A stretch of 64,000 nt of DNA from Desulfobacterium sp. (GTDB lineage Bacteria; Desulfobacterota; Desulfobacteria; Desulfobacterales; Desulfobacteraceae), in contig JAEINR010000016.1 of assembly GCA_016342325.1 (NCBI GenBank), positions 29,301-93,300 of the forward strand. Reading direction: 5' to 3'. The notes beneath the pieces are model-generated. The model searched no databases. It was not told the DNA's origin and saw only the letters and a program-made list of their open reading frames with translations. Each line of letters opens with the position of its first letter. The stretch's first letter is position 1. Shown one piece after another: positions 17,905 through 28,700 of the stretch. A program made the position numbers and the translations under genes.

Positions 17905-20900
17905 TCATCTCCCGAAATCGAACCCGCCCGCCTGAATTTCCGCTACACTTTCCTTGATCACGCCTAGGATCTGTTCCAGGTCCGCCAGGGTGTGAACGGT
18001 TGAAAAAAAACAGATCCGCCTCTCCCAGGTATAAACTCCCTTGGACATCATCAGATAAAACAACAGATCCAGGATCAGGGGTTGGAATACAGGATCAAAA
18101 TCACCTTCAGATACAAAGCAAAAAAACGATGCGCAAAAATGGATGCGAAGGGGGACGGCGTGTTCTTCAAACCAGTGATTGAGCTGGTCTGCGAATAATT
18201 TCGTCAGTTGATTGACATTTTTCTGCAGCGTATCACCCTGCTCCCTTAAGTGGGTCAGCACGGCCCGGGCCGCAGCCATGGCCAGGGGGTGCTTGCAGAA
18301 GGTGCCTCCGAAAAAGGTCACGGCCTTGTCCGGCATGGAGTCGTCCCCATACTGCCAGTTGCCGCCGTCAATGGCATCCATGAACCGGGCCTTGCCAGCA
18401 ATAACGCTGATGGGCAATCCACCGCCAATGAGCTTACCGTAGATGACGATATCGGCCTGCACATGGAAAAATGCCTGGGCCCCGCCGGGACATAACCGGA
18501 AACCGGTGATGATCTCATCAAAAATCAGGGCGGTACGATGGGTCTGGGTGATTTCCCGCAGTTCTTTCAAAAACGGACCAGGGGTCAGGCTAGGATTGCG
18601 GCTCTGGACAGGTTCCACCAGTACCGCTGCCAGGTTGCGGCCATGGGTTTTAATGAATTCCAGGCTCTCGGGTTGACCATAGGGCAGCACAATCACATCC
18701 GCGATCATCTTGGATGACGTGCCCGGAGCCATGGGCACGGAACCATTGACGCCGGGCAAAGCCAACACCCCGTCAAAGATACCGTGGTAGGAATCCTTGA
18801 AAATAACAATTTTATCCCGTCCGGTCATGGTGCGGGCCATGCGCAGGGCCACCATGACCGCCTCGGTACCGGTATTGGAAAAGGTGACCCGTTCCACCCC
18901 CGTGATCTCCGTGATCAAGCGGGCCACATCCCCGGTTTCGTCAAACTGGGTCGCCAGTTGAAACCCTTTCTTGAGCTGTTCTTCCACCGCCGCCACCACA
19001 AAAGGCGCATTGTTGCCGAAATAATTCACCCCGTATCCCATGGCCATATCGATATAGTCGTTGCCATCCACATCATACAGGCGCGTGCCCCGGGCCCGGG
19101 AGCAGACAATAGGGTACATGATCTCCTTAAGGGTCATGCGAAACCCCAGGGAATTGATCCAGTCGGAAAACCAGGGACGATTTTTTTCCATAATCGCCTT
19201 GGATCCTTGGGTTCGAGCGGTGTAACGGTCAATAAATGCCTCAACAAAGGCCTGTTGTCGTTTGTTGAGTGTGTCCTTGAGGAGGGTCATGGAACGGATG
19301 TCCACATTGGCGTTGGGCTGATTATCCCTCCCCTGCTTGCAAAGATTCAGAATCCCCATTGACGGCGTACCGGGCGTATCTATCGTCTCCAGGATATCCG
19401 GCATATCTTTCATTTCCGGCATTTCCCGCGTATCTTGCGTATCCGAAGAATCTTGGGTTTCAAGGGTCTCTGGCAATTTCGACATCCCATGGGGCATCTC
19501 CCCACCCAACGCCGGGGATGATGCCGATCCTGCGATAAGGGACAGTTGTTTGGACATCACTTCCAGCTGGCGGTGAATCAGCCCATCCAACTCCCCCTTT
19601 GGAAATGAATTCCCAATGCTTTCCAATGCATTCCTCTGTTTCATAAAACGATCCTTTTGCTCAGGTTGCACATCATGCCCAATCATGGAATTGGACGTGG
19701 GGTCTGCAATGCCGGGCCCGTTTTCCTTTGACGAATCCGGCAACGGTCTCACCGGATTCATCCAGAAGGACCTGGGCTGGAACGGATAGAACGGCAGGGT
19801 CACTTTATGCCGGGTATAGGGTGCATCAAAGCCCTGCCAGTCCACCGACATGCCGGCTGCATGGATCGCAGCCAAGGAACCCAAAAGGGTTTCCCAATCG
19901 TCGGCCCCACGGATCAAGGACGGCAGGCACAGGCAGGTGGATTTTTCCTGACTCCCAGGAGCAACGTCCAAGCAGGCTGGAGCATTTCCCGAGCGCCCAG
20001 TAGAATCGTCCAAGCAAGCTGAAACATCTTCCAGGCAGACTTTGGCAAGATCCCCCAGCACGACATGGGGTCCAATCTCCAGAAAGAGTGTGCCTCCCAT
20101 ATTTCGGGCGGTTCGGACCATGTCCAGGAATCTGACCGTACTGGTGAGGTGCGCTCCCCAGTAACCAGGGCGGGTAATCTCCTCTGCCTTGACCACTTTC
20201 CCGGTCAGGTTGGAAATAAGCGGTATCCGAGGTCCTTTCATGGAAACACCGGCAACAACGGCTTCCAGTGCGTTCCTGGCCGGCTCCATCAAAGAAGAGT
20301 GAAAACCATGGGAGACTGTCAGGCGATGGGCGTTGATCCCTTTTTCATCCAAGTGATTGAGGAACGCCCCAAGGGCCCGGGCATCCCCGGAAACAACGGT
20401 GTTTTCGGGACTGTTCAGGGACGCCACGCTCAATGGGCCGTCCACGGCCTCCAATTCCCGGCCCACCTGGGTTTCATGGGCAAACACGGCAGCCATGGCC
20501 CCCCCGGAACCAGCCAGCTCCCGGATCAAGCGCCCCCGTTCAACAGCCAGGCCCAGCCCCTCTTCCAATGAAAATACGCCGGCAATGCAGGCCGCCACAT
20601 ACTCGCCAATGCTATGGCCCATGACCATGGATGGCCGGATTCCCCAGGAGCGCCACAACTCGGCCAGGGCATATTCAACGGCAAACATCAGGGGCTGGGT
20701 GTGGACCGTGTCCCGGAGCTGATCCTCATCAGCCAAAGGCCCGTAAAGCAGATCCAGCAGATCCATATCCCACTCCCCGGACAGAATCCGGGCACAGCGC
20801 CCGATCACATCCCGGAAAACCGGCTGGGTGTCATAAAGTTGTTTGCCCATGCCTGCATACTGGGCCCCCTGGCCGGTGAACATAAAAACAATTTTGGGTT

Positions 20901-22689
20901 TACCTGTTACGGTTTCGCCCCTGGCCTGGGTCATGGTAACACCGGGGACACTGCCCTGGACCCTGCTCTGGATACTGCTTTGGATACTACTCTGGGCCCT
21001 GCAATGGTCAATACCTTGGTCAATGGCCAGGCCAAGTTGCTTTGCCGCCCCGGCCTTGGTTGCCGCCGCCACCACCATACGGTGTTTGAAATGCTTACGC
21101 CCCAAAGCAGCCGTGTGGCAAATGTCGGTCCAGGCAAGGGAGGTGTGTTTCAGGAAATGCCGATAGCGCCCTGCAAGAAGGGTCAAACCCTTGCCATCCC
21201 GGGCAGACAGCGGCAACAAATGGAGGGGACGCTCCGGGCTTTTGTCTTCCGGCTCTTCCTGCCCTTCGTCCCTGTCCGGGTCCCCGGTGAGAACCACATG
21301 GGCATTGGTGCCGCTGAACCCAAACCCGCTCAACCCGGCCACGGATTTTCGCTTAGCCCCAGTTTTATCCTTGGCCACGGCTTTATCCTTGGTCTTTGGC
21401 CAGGGCCTCAAACCATCCACCACTTCAATGGGTAATTCCGTCCAGGGAATGTGTTCACTGGGGGTTTTGAAATGCAGGCTTGGGGGAATTTGACGGTGCT
21501 CCAGGGCCAGGATGGTCTTGATCAGGCCGGGCATACCGGCAGCGGCCTCCAGGTGGCCGATATTGGTTTTGACCGACCCCACCAGGAGCTTGCTTTGCCG
21601 TCCGTTAAACACCATCCCCAAGGCCCGGGCCTCCTGGGGATCCCCCAGGCGGGTGCCGGTGCCGTGGCATTCGATATAATCAATGTCAGCCGGGGAACAC
21701 CCGGCATCGTTAAGGGCGGCCCGGATCACGTTTTTCTGGGCAATGGCGTTGGGCGCGGTCAATCCGTTGCTTTCACCATCCTGGTTCACGGCCGATCCTT
21801 GAACCACCGCCAGAATCCGATCCCGGTCCCGGCGGGCATCATCCAGGCGTTTCAGCACCACCATCCCGCATCCTTCCCCCCGCACATATCCATTGGCGGC
21901 ATTGTCAAAGGTATGGCACCGGCCATCCCTGGACAGGGCCTGCAATTTGGAAAACCCCACAAAGGGTTCCGGGGTCACCATGGCGTTGCACCCCCCCACC
22001 ATGGCCAGATCGCATTCCCGGCTACGCAGCTGGCGGACCGCCATGTGCAGGGCCACCAGGGCGGATGAACAGGCCGTGTCAATGGCCATGCTGGGTCCCT
22101 TTAGGTCGTAGCGGTAGGAAATCCTTCCCACGGCCGTGCTGAATGCCGTGCCGGTCAGGCTGAATTCATCGATTTTCCCGGGATCCCCGGATTCCAGATG
22201 GGCCTGGAGGTAATCCCGGGTGGAAAACCCGACAAAAACACCCGTAGCGCTGCCCTTTAAATCATCCGGGTTGATCCCCCCGTATTCCAGGGCTTCATGG
22301 GTCACCTCCAAAAGCAAGCGATGCTGGGGATCCATGGCCCTGGCCTCAGCTGGGGGGATACCAAAAAATACATTGTCAAACTGATCGATGTTATCCAGGA
22401 AACCGCCATGGCGGGCATAGCTCTTGCCGGGGGCATGGGGATGGGCATCATAATACAGATCCGAATCCCATCGCCCTGGGGGCACCTTTGTAATGGCGTC
22501 TTTCCCGGTGGCAAGCAGTTCCCAGAATTTCTCCGGGGTATCCGCACCCCCTGGAAAGCGGCACCCCATTCCGATCACCGCCACAGGTCCGGTGTCCTTG
22601 AACACAGCCACTTCCGCCATCAAAGCCCTGATCTTTTCAGAGGCTTTTTTGAGCTTTTCAAGATAGAGTTGTTCCTTTTGTTTATCCAT
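17905..22689 (-). CDS. PKS protein P5: KS-AT-aminotransferase, no ACP
   Basis: 1594 residues. A coiled-coil N-terminus (docking-type) leads into a ketosynthase (Cys in DTACSSALVAL; His in ECHGTGTRLGDP and [13 protein letters not shown]). The acyltransferase follows (FTGQGAQYAGMG near 600, GHSIGEY, HGFHS, a malonyl-type pattern). After a repetitive linker of about 250 residues there is a class III PLP-dependent aminotransferase from about 1165 to the end (PLP lysine in YGKLIGGGLP near 1416; TFFGGTFCKHPLA). Fused KS-AT plus such an aminotransferase is the arrangement that makes beta-amino fatty acids in iturin/mycosubtilin synthetases: the module extends the chain to a beta-ketoacyl thioester, which is then aminated. 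No carrier domain is present anywhere; the ACP that opens P6 is the natural candidate. The linker holds short repeats of Met/Pro/Glu/Asp/Thr. Confidence 0.93.
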   Translation of the reverse strand: MDKQKEQLYLEKLKKASEKIRALMAEVAVFKDTGPVAVIGMGCRFPGGADTPEKFWELLATGKDAITKVPPGRWDSDLYYDAHPHAPGKSYARHGGFLDNIDQFDNVFFGIPPAEARAMDPQHRLLLEVTHEALEYGGINPDDLKGSATGVFVGFSTRDYLQAHLESGDPGKIDEFSLTGTAFSTAVGRISYRYDLKGPSMAIDTACSSALVALHMAVRQLRSRECDLAMVGGCNAMVTPEPFVGFSKLQALSRDGRCHTFDNAANGYVRGEGCGMVVLKRLDDARRDRDRILAVVQGSAVNQDGESNGLTAPNAIAQKNVIRAALNDAGCSPADIDYIECHGTGTRLGDPQEARALGMVFNGRQSKLLVGSVKTNIGHLEAAAGMPGLIKTILALEHRQIPPSLHFKTPSEHIPWTELPIEVVDGLRPWPKTKDKAVAKDKTGAKRKSVAGLSGFGFSGTNAHVVLTGDPDRDEGQEEPEDKSPERPLHLLPLSARDGKGLTLLAGRYRHFLKHTSLAWTDICHTAALGRKHFKHRMVVAAATKAGAAKQLGLAIDQGIDHCRAQSSIQSSIQSRVQGSVPGVTMTQARGETVTGKPKIVFMFTGQGAQYAGMGKQLYDTQPVFRDVIGRCARILSGEWDMDLLDLLYGPLADEDQLRDTVHTQPLMFAVEYALAELWRSWGIRPSMVMGHSIGEYVAACIAGVFSLEEGLGLAVERGRLIRELAGSGGAMAAVFAHETQVGRELEAVDGPLSVASLNSPENTVVSGDARALGAFLNHLDEKGINAHRLTVSHGFHSSLMEPARNALEAVVAGVSMKGPRIPLISNLTGKVVKAEEITRPGYWGAHLTSTVRFLDMVRTARNMGGTLFLEIGPHVVLGDLAKVCLEDVSACLDDSTGRSGNAPACLDVAPGSQEKSTCLCLPSLIRGADDWETLLGSLAAIHAAGMSVDWQGFDAPYTRHKVTLPFYPFQPRSFWMNPVRPLPDSSKENGPGIADPTSNSMIGHDVQPEQKDRFMKQRNALESIGNSFPKGELDGLIHRQLEVMSKQLSLIAGSASSPALGGEMPHGMSKLPETLETQDSSDTQDTREMPEMKDMPDILETIDTPGTPSMGILNLCKQGRDNQPNANVDIRSMTLLKDTLNKRQQAFVEAFIDRYTARTQGSKAIMEKNRPWFSDWINSLGFRMTLKEIMYPIVCSRARGTRLYDVDGNDYIDMAMGYGVNYFGNNAPFVVAAVEEQLKKGFQLATQFDETGDVARLITEITGVERVTFSNTGTEAVMVALRMARTMTGRDKIVIFKDSYHGIFDGVLALPGVNGSVPMAPGTSSKMIADVIVLPYGQPESLEFIKTHGRNLAAVLVEPVQSRNPSLTPGPFLKELREITQTHRTALIFDEIITGFRLCPGGAQAFFHVQADIVIYGKLIGGGLPISVIAGKARFMDAIDGGNWQYGDDSMPDKAVTFFGGTFCKHPLAMAAARAVLTHLREQGDTLQKNVNQLTKLFADQLNHWFEEHAVPLRIHFCASFFCFVSEGDFDPVFQPLILDLLFYLMMSKGVYTWERRICFFSTVHTLADLEQILGVIKESVAEIQAGGFDFGR

Positions 22690-22706
22690 ATTTTTTACAC
22701 TGCCGC

Positions 22707-25700
22707 CTAATCCAGTAAGTTTTCCAGCTCTTTCAATACAGAAGCCGCTGAAAGTCCCTGGATATCCCCCTCTTTTTTAGTTTCCGTGACGTTTTCGCCA
22801 CCCTTAAACACAATCTTTTCCTCCAGGAGATACCCTGTAATCTTCTCCAGTGTCGGATAATCAAACAACATGGATGCCGGTAACGCCTTGCCCAGTTCCC
22901 GGCCCAGGCGGTTGCGCAACTCCACGGCCATGAGGGAGTCAAACCCCTGTTCCATCAGGGGTTGATCCGCGATCAACGCCCCCTGGCCTGCACCCAATAC
23001 CTGGGTGGCCAAATGCCCTGTAAAATCCAGCAAAAGGGGGTAACGCCCGTCCGGTTCAGCATGGTTTAGCCGGTTGATAATTTCAGAGGCTTCCCTGGGG
23101 ATTTCCGTTTCATGGTCAGCCCCGCCGATTTCCGAATACATGGCCGGAAGCGGCCCCAACAGATTTTGCCGGAACAAACTCCAGTCAATGGCCATCGCCC
23201 CGATCTCAACCGGGTTCTGATCCAGTATCATCTGAAAAAGGACCTTGCCGGTTTCCACGGAAAGGGGCCTGGCTCCCCAGGCGGCCAGGCGATCCTGGGA
23301 TGCGGCCATGCCAGCGTCCCAGGCCCCCCAGTTGATGGATGTGCCTGGAAAACCGTGGGCCCTGCGATGGTGGGCCAGGGCATCCATAAAAGCGTTTGCT
23401 GCGGCATAGCTTCCCTGTCCGGCATTCCCAAACAAGGATGCCACGGATGAAAACATGACAAAAAAGTCCAAATCATGGGCCAGGCTCAACCGGTGCAGGT
23501 TCCAGGTGCCGTCGACCTTGGGCCGGAGCACCTGGCTAAAGCGGGCAACATCCTGATCCTTGAGCATGCCGTCGTCCAGCACCCCGGCTGCATGCAAAAT
23601 CCCCTTTAAAGGCGGCAGGCCGGACCCAAGGTCTGCCCAGACCCGCTTCATCTGATCATAATCCGCCACATCCGCGAGCATCACCCGGACATCCGCCCCT
23701 TTTTCCATGAGCATGTCAATGGATTCTGCCGATTCCGGCCCGGGCAGGGATCGGGCCAGGAGCACCAAATGGGTGGCCCCTTCCCCCACGAGGAATTCGG
23801 CCATGGTAAGCCCAAGGGCACCGGTCCCCCCTGTAATCAGGTATGTGCCCCCGGACCTGTCCGGGTCACCATGGGACGGGTTCACGGTAACCACGACCTT
23901 GCCCACATGCTCGGCCCTGGCCATGTGGCTGAAGGCTTCCTTGATCTTGTTTATGGCAAAGCTCTGAAACGGCAAGGGTTTGAACACACCCCCATCAATA
24001 CGGTTCGCCATCTCCCTGAGCATATGGGTGATGGAATCAGGATGCCGACCGGCAATATCGTTCATATCAAACAGATGATAGGCGGCATCCGGCCGTTTGA
24101 CTGCTGCCTCCTCCGGTGTCCATACACCGATTTTGCCGATCTCAACAAATCGGCCGCCCTTGGCAAGACAGCTGAAAGAGCGTTCCAGGAATTCCCCAGT
24201 GAGGCTGTTCAGGATCACGTCCACCCCCTTACCTTGGGTGAGTTCCCCTATTTCATCGGCAAAATCCAGGGACCGGGAATCCATGACATGGGTCACACCC
24301 ATGGCTTTCAGCACATCCCACTTTGCCTTGCTTGCAGTGGCAAAAATGACACAGCCCTTTTCCCGGGCCAGTTGAAGAGCGGCCATGCCCACACCGCCCG
24401 TGGCGGCATGGATCAGCACCCGCTCCCCCTGGTGAATGCCGGCCAGGTTCACAAGTCCGTGATAGGCCGTTAAAAATGTCGTGGAGATGGTGGCGGCGGC
24501 CTTGAAACTAATGCCCTTGGGTTTGGGAATCACATGGGCTGCGGACACGGTGACAAAAGAGGCAAGACTTCCCGGGGCCATGGCGGCAATCACCCGGTCC
24601 CCAAGGGCCAGACGGCTCACCTGCCCCCCCTTGGCCACTACGGTACCGGCGCATTCAAAGCCCAGGGGCAATTTATCGGCGGTTTCAATCCCCATTTCTG
24701 CGCTCACCTCCTGCATCATGCCAAGGGCATGGAGCACATCCCGGAAGTTCAACCCGGCGGTATGGACCCGGATTTTCACCTGGTCCGGCCCGGGAAGCCC
24801 GGATTCCAGGGGGACAAGTTCAAGGCTCTCCAATCCGTCGTAGGATTTCAGGCAGACCTTGACCGGGTCATTCTCGGGATCCGGCCAGGCAACCTGGGGG
24901 ATCAGGCGCGCGCCATACCGTTTTCCCCAACGCCAGGCGACCTGGGTTTCCAAATCTGCAAATCCAAGCTCCTTTAACAAAGTTTGACCCGGTTGGAGAT
25001 CCAAGGGATCCAGGTCAAGGCAACGGGTCCCAAGCTCGGGATATTCCAGCATGATAACCCGGCCAAGGCCCCACAGGGACGCATTAAACGGCGGGGTTTC
25101 CATGGCTTCGCCGTTCACATTGACCATGCCCTGGGTCACCACCCACACTCCCGGCGGTTCCTTGGCGTTCTGCACCCCAGCGGATTGCACCAGGGTGAGG
25201 AGGCTCTGCCACCCCAGCCCTTGGGAAAGGGCATCAACGCCTTCGGCATTTGCCAAAGACCACATGTGAATGATCCCCCGGAGGGGAACCGAAGCCTTGG
25301 CAATGGTGTTAAACAGCCTTTCGTAATGGGCCGGATCCGACGGATTCATGGCGCATGCTCCGTCTTCTGAAAAAGTAAAGGCTTTGCCCGGTGTCACCAC
25401 AACAACTTTTTGCCCGTGCTCCCCTAACGCCAGGGCAAGTTCAGTCCCAACCGGTTTGTCCTGGGGACTGAACAGAACGTACAAGGAAGACCCACGGTCA
25501 AAACCAGGCGCAACCTCCCCATCCTGGGGAATAGGTCGCCAGGTGAAATCATAGAGGTTTTTCAAAAGGGGTTTCTGGAATTGGCTGAGCAACCTGCGCC
25601 GGGACACGGCCCGCCCCATGACGCCCTTGATCTCACCCAGAATCTTGCCGGATTCCAGAATAAGGGTCAGGTCTGCGGAGAAATGGTCTCGGGCAGAATG

Positions 25701-28700
25701 GTCTCGGCCGGATGTCACCGTCCGCCCATGGACCCAGAATGTAGATCCAGGCTTCCTGTAAAGAATCAACCGCTCAAAGCCCACCGGCAAAAACACGGCA
25801 TCCCCTTCTGTTTCCGGGGTCAGGCAATTTACCAGCTGGAAGCATCCGTCCAGGAGAATGGGATGAAAAACATGGGCATCGGCATCCCCGGCTGCATCAA
25901 GGGTTACATGGACCCGTCCCAGGACTTCCCCCGGGTTCCGGCAGATCCGGGAAAGACAGACAAACCCACCGTCATAGTCAAAGCCGGACCTGGAGAGGCA
26001 TTCATAGTAATCACCGACATCTGTTTCCCTTGCAAAGGAGCGGGCCATTTTTTCCGGTGACTCCTGGCTGTTTTTCCGGCTGTTTCCCTTTTCTTCATCG
26101 GCCGGAGCAATTTGACCCGTGGCATGGCGCATCCAGGTGTCCTCGGCCTCCCTGGTGCTGGTGCTGGTGCTGAAAATTTCGAATTCAAACCTGGAACCGT
26201 CCAGGGGTTTTAAAATCAGCTGAATCCGCCGGGGGCCATCCAACAAAAGGGGTGCCTGGAAGTGAATGGTTTCCAGCATGGGTATTGCACTATTCATTTG
26301 CAAAGCCCCTGCCTTGAGGGCCATTTCCACATAGGCCGCACCCGGCAGCACACACCGGCCGTGTACGCGATGGCCTTTTAAGTATGCGGGATCATCCAGG
26401 GTAAGCAGATTATCATAAAAAATCTCCCTAAGGGCATTCACAACCGGCTGTCCCAGGAGGGGGTGGAGCCCCGGTTTTTGGGTGGCCATGCCCCCGGTCA
26501 CCGCTCCAAAGGGGTTGACCGGAAAACGCTGGTGCTGAAAGGGATAGGTGGGCAGCAGCACTTTTTTAACATCCTGGTCTTTAAAAAGCATCTTCCACTG
26601 AACCGTGGCACCTTCCACAAAGTTTACGGCAAGGTTTCGATACAATTTCAACCGTGCAGCCGGATCCTTCGACACCTGAGTGAGGTCGGGAACAGGCGTA
26701 AGGGACACGTTTTCGTGGTCCTCGTTGCTGAAAATATCCCCGTGCACTTCGCCCGCCATGAACCCTTGCAGGCCGTTTACAAGCTCGGAAACTGTACTTC
26801 CAACCACGGCCAGGCGGTGGGAAAACGTGGCCCGGCAGGTCATGGCGGTATAACAAACATCTGCCGGATGGATTCCGGGGTGACCCGACAAGGCCGACGC
26901 ATACCGTCCGGCCATGGCGGTCAATGCCGTGGGTTTCCGGGCGGACAGGATCAGCAGGTAGGGACCGTCAAGCTGCCGTTCAAATTCTTCAGGTTGATCA
27001 GGGTCCCCATATTCCGATAGCACCGTATGAACATTTGTGCCGCTGAACCCAAAGGAGCTGACTCCAGCCACCCTTGGCAGGTCTTCCACCCTGGGCCAGG
27101 GTTTCAACCCAAGGGGAATCTCCACATCCAGAAGATCCCAATCAATATGGGGACTGGGGGTTTTAAAGTGGAGATGGGGGGGGATCTGCCCATGGTAGAG
27201 CATGAGGGCGGTTTTCATGAGGGCGGAAATCCCGGCCGAGGATTCCAGGTGCCCGATATTGGTCTTCACCGACCCGACCACCAGGGGCGCGGGCCTTGCT
27301 TTTTGACAGAACACGCTGCCCATGGCCCTCATTTCAATGGGATCCCCTAGAGGGGTTCCAGTGCCGTGGGCTTCGATAACGCCCACCTCATCCGGGGTGA
27401 TACCGGCATTGGTCAAGGCCATGCGGATGACCGCCTCCTGGGAGGGACCGCTGGGAACTGTAAGCCCGCCGCTGCTGCCGTCCTGATTGACGGCGCTGCC
27501 CCGAATCAAAGCAATGATCCGGTCACCGTCTTTTTTAGCATCCGACACCCGTTTCAGGGCCACCATACCCACCCCCTCTCCCCGGACATATCCGTTGGCA
27601 GCGGCGTCAAAGGCTTTGCTGCGGCCGTCCGGGGACAGCATCCGGGCCCGGCTGAAACAGATACTCATACCGGGAAGCAGCAACAGATGGGAGCCGCCGG
27701 ACAGGGCCATGTCGCACTCCCGGCGCCGCAGGCTTTCACAGGCCAGGTGGGCCGACAGCAGGGACGATGAACAGGCGGTATCCACGGCCATGTTGGGACC
27801 GGTGAGCCCAAGGAAATAGGCGATACGGCCCGCGGCAACGCAATTGCTGCTCCCCGTACCTTCATAGGGTCCGATCTTTTCGGGATCACCAATGCCGAAC
27901 CGGATCACGGCATTTTCCCAGTTGCCGATGCCCAGAAACACGCCGCAGTTGGAACCATAAATCGACTGGGGATTGATGTTGGCATTCTCCAGGGTTTCCC
28001 AGGCCACCTCCAGGGCCAACCGCTGCTGGGGGTCCATGGACGACGCTTCCCGGGCGGAGATATCAAAAAACGAGGCATCAAAACCATCCAGGGCGCCGAT
28101 ATAGCCGCCATACCTGGAAATGACCTTGCCCGGTGCATCCGGATCCTGATCGAAAAAGGCCTCCACGTCCCAGCGGTCTTTGGGAACTTGACAGATACTT
28201 GACCGTCCTTCTTTTAACAGCGCCCAGAAATCCTCAGGCGAATCAGCCCCTGGAAACCGACAGCCCATGCCGATGATGGCAATGGCCTCGGATCGTTCAT
28301 TCTTATATTCCCTAAGCTTTGCCCGCATCCGGCCAACCTCGATTTCTGACACGACCTCCCCATCATCCCCAGGGTCGACACTTTCGGTTTCCAGGTCATT
28401 TTCAACCGCTTCAACGGTATCATTCCCCCGGTCGGACATAAGACCGAGGGGCAAAACCGTCTCCACCAGATACGCCATGATGGCTTCCACAGTGGGATAA
28501 TCAAACACCAGGGTGGGCGTGAGGCTGACATCCAGGTCCTGTTCCAATTGATTCTTGAATTCAATGGCCATGAGGGAATCCATACCTGAATCAAACAAAC
28601 GCATGCGGGGTTCCATGGAATCGCCGGGGGCCAACTCCATGATGGCGGCAATCCGTTGTTTGACACTTTTCAGCAACAGGTCATGGCGGTCATTGACTGC

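Noticed and set aside
20614..21435. Plus-strand reading frame of 273 codons opposite P5
   Set aside because: Antisense shadow of the acyltransferase and ketosynthase coding sequence; composition is Pro/Gly/Gln-rich without motifs.
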